DNA from: Gloeopeniophorella convolvens
Lineage: Eukaryota > Basidiomycota > Agaricomycetes > Russulales
NCBI GenBank assembly: GCA_022496205.1
Contig: WTXD01000014.1
Span: 372,001 to 436,000, forward strand
Length of the DNA stretch: 64,000 nucleotides
Reading direction: 5' to 3'
Position numbers and translations under genes: made by a program. The notes under the pieces were generated by a model. It was given only the letters and a program-made list of their open reading frames with translations, was not told where the DNA came from and searched no databases. This document shows, piece by piece, positions 58,662 to 64,000 of this stretch; position 1 is the first letter of the stretch, and the number at the start of each line of letters is the position of its first letter.

Positions 58662-61488
58662 ATGGCATCCCAGTACAGCCCTCCGCCTGGCGGCTTCGAG
58701 GTTGCTGAACCCCAGCCTCACCCATACCTTCACGAGCCAATCCTCTACATCTCCGGGCTCCCTTACTACGTGAGTGACGAAAATCTCGCCGTCGCGTTCA
58801 GCACCTGCGCGCCTTTCCGGCCTCGCATTGCTCGCGATGACACGACGAAACCTCTCTCTGGAGTCATCGAATTCAAGGTTCTAGACAAAGGTACGCATCA
58901 TCTCTCATCGCTGATCGCTCTTCATTCGATCTCGAGACTGACCGACGCGCATTTCAACGCGTGTTTCTCAGCCGAAAGGGCGCTTGCCACTCTCCAGGGG
59001 CGGCCGATCCCAGGCCTCACACCGCCTGTCATCCTCGTGCTTTCGCCTTACCCTCCCACTTCACCTCCCACGCCCCTTCCGCCGCCCAGCGCGTCCCCGC
59101 GCCTCGTTAAGCACCTCCCATCCGCCTACACAGACACGCAGCTATACGATCTCTTCCGCCCGTACGGCGCTCTCGCGTCGGCGCGCACCCAGGCGGGCTT
59201 TGGCAAGGATACAGGATTGGTGGAATATTGGAGGGAAGAGGACGCGCGTCGTGCTGAAGAAGCTCTTCACTGCGCCGACGTTGAAGGCCAGAATATCGCA
59301 GTGCAGCTCTATCAGCACCGCAGGGCGAGCGGCGTATTATCCGAGTTCAGCCCCAGCGCACCCCCGTTTGTCCCGTCTGGTTCTGGGTTCCCTGCTCCTT
59401 ATCCTACCCAGGCAAGTAGATCGCATGTGAACGAGACCGTTCTTTCTGATCCCTTTCAGTACTCCCCACCTCGGGCCAGCCCGTTTCATGCTCGCACCCC
59501 CTTGCCGTTCATTCATGGTCCGGGGCAGCAGGTTCAGCTTGCCCCCATACACGGCCCTGGCTCTAACAGCCATAGCGGCCTCATTGACCCTTGCAATCTC
59601 TTTTGCAAAGTGTGTACTCCGACGACACCGTGTTGAGCGATTACTTAGTATTGCCGGCGCCAGAATCTTGATCCTTCAATCGATTCCAACGGGTTATTCG
59701 CACACTTCCGCAAGGTGAGGCCTGACGCCCTTAGCGATTCATCGTGCTGATTTCAGCTCAGTATGGTCAAATTGTCAGGTATGTCGACTTATATCACAAT
59801 GTTAACTTAGCGCTGATCAGTGTGAAGTGCCCGTGTGATGCGCAATGAGAATGGGGACAGCCGTGGTTTTGGCTTCGTATCATTCCAGACGCCGGATGCA
59901 GGTTCGAGCACCTTCGTATTCGCCAGAGTGCCCTTGGCTAACGTGCTGCGATTCAGCCGCTGCCGCCATGCACGGCATGAATGGCGTTCTTCTCGGTTCC
60001 AAGCAGTTAGTGGTGCGATTGCACGAGCCAAAGCAACTACGTCAAGAGAAGCTTGCTGCTCGATTCGCAGGCCATAATGGACATCCTCGCAGCGCCAGCG
60101 GCGCCACAAGTCCTACTGCCAGTGAGGGTGGAGAGAGCTACGCGGGATGGCCAAGTCCAGGTGCCCGGTCTGCCATTTTGGGATCTCCTGTTGGTCATAG
60201 CGAGCGTCTGGAGCGACCTCGGAGAGGATCTGGGAGTTACTACAATGTGGGTGCTCACTCTACATACTTGACCTCCTCCTCACGCAGGCAACAGGCTGCG
60301 CTCGCTGGCACGTTGAGCTTGCCCATGCGTTATGACGATCTGTCTGCGCTTTCCCCAGTGGTCCGAAAGGAGGTCCTCACGGGCGAGCTTAGTCGGCGAC
60401 TCAAGGCCATTCCCACAATCCCGACTAACGAGATAGACGCCATCGTGGAATCCCTCGTAGGGTTGTCCCTCAGTGACGTCGTCTCTGCCATTCAGGATCC
60501 CGGCAAACTCGACGAACAGATTCAACGCGCGCGCAATGCCGTAGCATCTTCTGCTGTGACGCCACCTACTAAGACACCATCCCCAGTGAACTCACAGGAC
60601 TCGCGCTTACTCGACCCGAACGCCTTAAACGCGACCGCCTCTGCGCCTGAGCATCCATCAACCCCCATCTCCGTTGCTGCGTCGCTCTCTACGCCACCAC
60701 GCACGTCATCGCCATCAGGTTCCGTTGCGCCTGCTGCTGCTGCTTCTGAGCGCGAACGCATTCTGGCAGCGGTGACGCGTTCGGAACCCGCGCGCGCCGC
60801 GGAGTTGACTGACTTGTTGATGAGCCTTCCGAAGCGCGAGCGGGCCATGTGCTTGTTCAATGTCGAGGTTCTTCGTGCCAAAATAGTAGATGCGAAGGCG
60901 GTTCTGGATAGCGATGACGGTGCTGAGGAAGCCCTTGCCACCCCCTCTCCCCAAGCAATCCCAGAGCCTGTAACGCCCCAAAGCAAGCGGCCTATCCCGG
61001 TTTCACAAGATAGCACTCCAAGGACGCCGGATTTGTCCTCTCGTATTGCGTCTGCCGCTGCATCCCCTACCCCCGCAACGCCCGGCACAACACACACCGT
61101 TGCATCGCTCGCACGGCTCCCCGCGCCTGAAATCATCAAGATCGCCAATTCGCCATCGTCGACTGGCTTACCCCTGCCTAAAGCCGATCCGCTAGTGGTC
61201 GAAGCTACGGACAGGTTCATTGACTCACTGGCGGACAAGCCTTTGCAGTCGCAAAAGCAGCAGCTCGGCGACAAGCTGTAAGTGCTTGCCTCTGGTGCTT
61301 GTGAAGCATTATTAACTTTTTTGTTCAGCTTCCGTGTGATCAAGGCGTTCGGCCTCAAACAAGCACCAAAGCTCACGATCGCGCTCCTGGATGGCGAAGA
61401 CCTCCGCTCTCTCGCTCACTTGATGAATAGTTACCCCTCGGTGCTGAAGGAGAAGGCTGTTCTGGTCCAGGCTTCTTTGCAAAAGTAA
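58662..61488 (+). CDS. Rrm4-like RNA transporter: three RRMs and MLLE-type domains
   Basis: Domain order matches Ustilago maydis Rrm4, which carries mRNA on motile early endosomes. RRM1: PILYISGLPYYVSDENLAVA. RRM2: RLVKHLPSAYTDTQLYDLFR. RRM3: NLFCKNLDPSIDSNGLFAHF with RNP1 SRGFGFVSF. A linker leads to three MLLE-like segments: LSPVVRKEVLTGELSRRLKA with VESLVGLSLSDVVSAIQDPG; SERERILAAVTRSEPARAAE with LLMSLPKRERAMCLFNVEVL; and LFRVIKAFGLKQAPKLTIAL with LLDGEDLRSLAHLMNSYP at the very C-terminus. MLLE domains bind PAM2-type peptides, in Rrm4 those of the endosomal adaptor Upa1. Introns lie near 58892-58972, 59610-59670, 59714-59760, 59779-59835, 59902-59957 and 61279-61328. The alternative name, poly(A)-binding protein, fits less well: Pab1 has four RRMs and one MLLE. 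Confidence 0.86.
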
Positions 61489-62144
61489 CGTCGCTTCGTC
61501 CCATCTCATACCCGGATCCCGAATCAGATTCAACGCGTTCGTGGCCCCCGCAAACCTCTGCCACCTGAACGAACCCTGTTCATTCCTCCTACACAAGCCT
61601 CTCCCCTACGGATTACACTTTCTCTTCCACCCACACTTCCATCGGATAGCATTTCCTCATTCACCAAGGTGATCTCGTCCATACCTACCAATACGTATAA
61701 CCCGGTGATTTTGCCTTGCCACTGTTTTACCTCCTGTCGCTTTCCGGATCTTGTCTTTTGTGCATCTAGGCGGGAAGCGCGATCTCTCTCTCGGTTTCAG
61801 TCATCGCTTGCATACTGTCCTCCGCTTTGGCGCTTCTTTCAACCGCTGACCTGTGTTTGTTAGCCTTACGATACATATCCCTTTCTCCACTGCGTATTGT
61901 CGCCGTTGTCTCTTCAGTTCTCGTTCATCATGACCTTTTATGACCCGTTCTGTGGCGTGCTTGATTATATTCATGACTTCCCTGTCCTGCTCTTGCTTTA
62001 ATGAAACTTTTTGGACAAGGTGTTGCGGTCACATGATATGCACGTGACGATGTTTTGTGGACGCGCCTCGGAAGTTGCCGAGACGCGTTCATTTGGAAGG
62101 CGCGGCCGCGTCCCACTATACAAAGCACTTGCGGCTTGCCCACC
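61489..62144. other. 3' flank of the Rrm4-like gene and MAD3 promoter
   Basis: About 650 bp without a gene; a C/T-rich block occupies 61560-61900. Near the right end lie CACGTG at 62041-62046 and the ACGCGT site listed separately. A short upstream ATG at 62050 overlaps the MAD3 start out of frame, if the transcript begins before it. Confidence 0.45.
62083..62088. promoter_or_regulatory. ACGCGT (MCB-like) element upstream of MAD3
   Basis: ACGCGT lies 57-62 nt before the MAD3 ATG, with a GGACGCGCC variant at about 62059. The position is almost the same as that of the MSH6 element. Confidence 0.45.
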
Positions 62145-63650
62145 ATGTCCTCAGAAACCGACGACGTTTTCCAGGGTGACCAGCCAGTCATCGTTGATGG
62201 AGACTTGCTGGAAGCTGCTAAGGAGAATATCCAACCCCTCGCTTCCGGGCGCAAAGCCACTGCTCTCTCTGCCGTTCTCTCTACTCCTCACGCGCAACGC
62301 GAGTCCAAACTCGCTGCCACCCGCGCTCGTCTGCGCATCAACATCGAGGTTGCCATTGAGGATGATGACGACGACCCTCTGGAGGCCTACTGCCAACTCA
62401 TCTACTGGACTGTCGAAAACTACCCTCAGGGACACAGCGCCGAATCGGGATTACTCGAGCTCCTAGAGGAGGCCACGCGCGTCCTCAAAGACCACCGAGA
62501 CGGCATTTGGAGGTCGGACCTACGATATCTCAAGCTCTGGGTGCTGTATGCCAGCTATGTGGAGAGGCCGATCGTCATATATCGATACCTTTTGGCCAAC
62601 GAGGTCGGGACCACCTTTGCTCTCCTCTATGAAGAATTCGCCGCGGTGCTCGAGCGAAATGGGAGGTACGGCACTCGTTTTAGCAAGTGGGCATACAGAC
62701 TCTCAACGTGGCACAGGCGAACAGATGCGGACGAAACATATCTCCTCGGTATCAACCGTCAGGCTTCCCCCGTTGAACGCCTACAGACAAAGCATCGCGA
62801 GTTTCAACGGCGCATGATGCTCGCCGCCCCTGTCGGTGCCACACCGCAGGACTCTCAGCCTGCAGCAGTGACAATGACCAAACGCAAGGTGCTGGGCGAA
62901 TCGGCCACTGCGTCCAAGACATCTTCGAGATCGACCCGTGCCGCTTCCGGGTCCACGACGGCGACCTCTGGCCCTCAGGAAGACGTATTTGGCTCCACGG
63001 CAATCGCGCCTTCCCGGCCCAAGCCCAACGCGCGGATGCAAATCTTTGTGGACCCTTCTGGCGAGGAGGCGCAGGCAGCCGAGGACTCAGCAGCGACATC
63101 GTGGAATGAACTCGGCGCGCGTAAAGAGCGTATCAAAGAAAACGTACCAGAAGTCAAGAAAGCGGGTGGCACGACGCTGCGTCAGCCGGGGCGGCAGCAG
63201 CGCGTGGCGTCCGGGTCGGGCGCGTCGGTATCCCGCATCCCCGTCTTCAGGGACCCTGCGGCAGCCCCTGCCGAAGCCAAGACGAAGTTAGCGCAGCCGG
63301 CGCCCGTGGGCGACAAGGATAGGGCCAGGCAGAAGGAAGTGGTTCCAAAAACGCCGGCGAGGGTGGCATTTGTGCCGTTCAGAGATGACGTCGCAGAGAC
63401 GCCTGCTACGGCGCGCTTTGTGCCATTCAAAGATGAGGTCAGTGTGGACACACTCTCCTGCACAGATATGTTCAAACCTAGATCACAGCCGACCACGCCG
63501 TCGACTTTGTCCGGCACGCAAATTCCAGAGAGTGTCATGAAAGTGAAGAAGCTCGGTGGTGGCAGGGGGCCATCGACGTCCTCGGAGGCCGAAGCTTTGA
63601 GGAAGGACCCGCTGAAGAACTACCCAGACCGACCATTGGACGTAGATTAA
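62145..63650 (+). CDS. MAD3: MAD3: spindle assembly checkpoint component (BubR1-like, no kinase domain)
   Basis: Mad3 is part of the mitotic checkpoint complex that inhibits APC/C-Cdc20. The ATG at 62145 has a CACC Kozak context. The open frame upstream to 62055 has no ATG and is not used. KEN box 1 is at residues 26-28 (AAKENIQP). The Mad3/Bub1 TPR domain follows: YCQLIYWTVENYPQGHSAES, then DLRYLKLWVLYASYVERPIV, then YRYLLANEVGTTFALLYEEF, then DADETYLLGINRQASPVERL and KHREFQRRM. KEN box 2 is at 63135-63143 (RIKENVPE). Both KEN boxes are typical of Mad3. A 51-nt stop-free intron at 62666-62716 interrupts ERNGR-RTDADE. The C-terminal half is disordered, with three related motifs (SRIPVFRD, AFVPFRDDV, RFVPFKDEV). 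There is no kinase domain before the stop, which separates it from Bub1. Confidence 0.93.
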   Translation: MSSETDDVFQGDQPVIVDGDLLEAAKENIQPLASGRKATALSAVLSTPHAQRESKLAATRARLRINIEVAIEDDDDDPLEAYCQLIYWTVENYPQGHSAESGLLELLEEATRVLKDHRDGIWRSDLRYLKLWVLYASYVERPIVIYRYLLANEVGTTFALLYEEFAAVLERNGRYGTRFSKWAYRLSTWHRRTDADETYLLGINRQASPVERLQTKHREFQRRMMLAAPVGATPQDSQPAAVTMTKRKVLGESATASKTSSRSTRAASGSTTATSGPQEDVFGSTAIAPSRPKPNARMQIFVDPSGEEAQAAEDSAATSWNELGARKERIKENVPEVKKAGGTTLRQPGRQQRVASGSGASVSRIPVFRDPAAAPAEAKTKLAQPAPVGDKDRARQKEVVPKTPARVAFVPFRDDVAETPATARFVPFKDEVSVDTLSCTDMFKPRSQPTTPSTLSGTQIPESVMKVKKLGGGRGPSTSSEAEALRKDPLKNYPDRPLDVD

Positions 63651-63972
63651 TGGACGGTGAGGCCTAGGGTGCAGTGGTTAGGTTTTCTTGAGGTATGATT
63701 TACGATGCTTTATGAATGAGACGCAGGGGTGTGGTGGTACATAGCGTTACAGTTGGCCAGCGACTGAGTGATTGGATTGACGCCTGTGGTATAGAGGCTA
63801 ATAATGATATGATGCAATGCGCGCGCCGGGAAGATCATGATCGATGGGATGAACCGCTGCAGCCCATCGCCCAGATCTCGACTTGTCTGCGCCGCAGTCT
63901 TTGCCCCGCTTCAAGCTCCAAGCTGCAGTACCCCGTACCCCACCACGCCGTCCCCGCACTAAAAAACCCATC
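63651..63972. other. Intergenic after MAD3
   Basis: No gene is seen. The right-hand part (63890-63970) is rich in C and runs into a possible start codon, as in other promoters here. Confidence 0.4.
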
Positions 63973-64000
63973 ATGTCCGCCACTAGAGTAGCGGTCTACG
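63973..64000 (+). CDS. Possible start of a gene cut off by the window edge
   Basis: ATG at 63973 opens a frame reading MSATRVAVY to the edge, after a C-rich promoter-like stretch and an A-run. Too short to identify. Confidence 0.25.

Noticed and set aside
62055..62144. Upstream extension of MAD3 to 62055
   Set aside because: It starts with TTG; the ATG at 62145 has a good Kozak context and gives the normal Mad3 N-terminus with KEN box 1.
63440..63467. A 28-nt GTCAGT...CACAG block in MAD3 that looks like an intron
   Set aside because: Too short to be spliced, and the frame is open through it.

Overview
The window is nuclear DNA of a filamentous basidiomycete, most likely an agaricomycete. 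Almost every gene is split by short introns of roughly 50-60 nt with GT..AG ends. Genes are packed on both strands, and the protein set is typically fungal: a CRH-type GH16 cell-wall enzyme, a three-RRM/three-MLLE protein like Ustilago Rrm4, an intradiol dioxygenase and an epoxide hydrolase. I saw no rRNA, tRNA, CRISPR or transposon. No species can be named. Exon structures were inferred by eye from splice sites and family motifs. For PWP2, GFA1 and EXO1 the listed exons sum to an exact multiple of three.

Layout. 1.6-4.6 kb: PWP2, ribosome biogenesis (+). 6.0-7.6 kb: multi-pass membrane protein (+). 8.1-9.3 kb: intronless epoxide hydrolase (+). 10.3-12.8 kb: GFA1, hexosamine/chitin precursor synthesis (+). 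13.1-20.1 kb: two tandem UPF1-like SF1 helicases (-), each with an N-terminal domain that resembles an inactivated 3'-5' exonuclease. 20.7-21.5 kb: small CsbD-like protein (-). 23.5-26.8 kb: Sec2-type Rab exchange factor (+). 27.2-28.6 kb: intradiol dioxygenase (-). 29.0-30.0 kb: secreted protein with a histidine at the predicted mature N-terminus (-). 30.8-32.1 kb: phosphopantothenate-cysteine ligase (+). 32.7-35.3 kb: EXO1 (+). 36.2-37.7 kb: C2H2 zinc-finger protein (+). 38.2-38.9 kb: PIG-P (-). 39.5-40.7 kb: RAD51-family paralog (-). 40.9-42.7 kb: RRM protein (+). 43.3-50.9 kb: very large helical-repeat-like protein, possibly UNC80-related (+). 51.1-52.7 kb: CRH-like GH16 (-). 53.0-58.4 kb: MSH6 (+). 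58.7-61.5 kb: Rrm4-like RNA transporter (+). 62.1-63.7 kb: MAD3 spindle checkpoint protein (+). A further gene may begin at 63973.

Shared themes. EXO1, a RAD51 paralog, MSH6 and MAD3 lie within about 31 kb; MSH6 and EXO1 act in the same mismatch-repair pathway. MSH6 and MAD3 each have an ACGCGT (MCB-like) site about 60 bp before the start codon. GFA1, PIG-P and the CRH enzyme all serve the cell wall or GPI anchoring, and Sec2 and the Rrm4-like protein serve polarised trafficking. The least explained items are the tandem helicases, the RAD51 paralog with a degenerate Walker A, three probable GC-AG introns, and four introns that are multiples of three with no stop codon.
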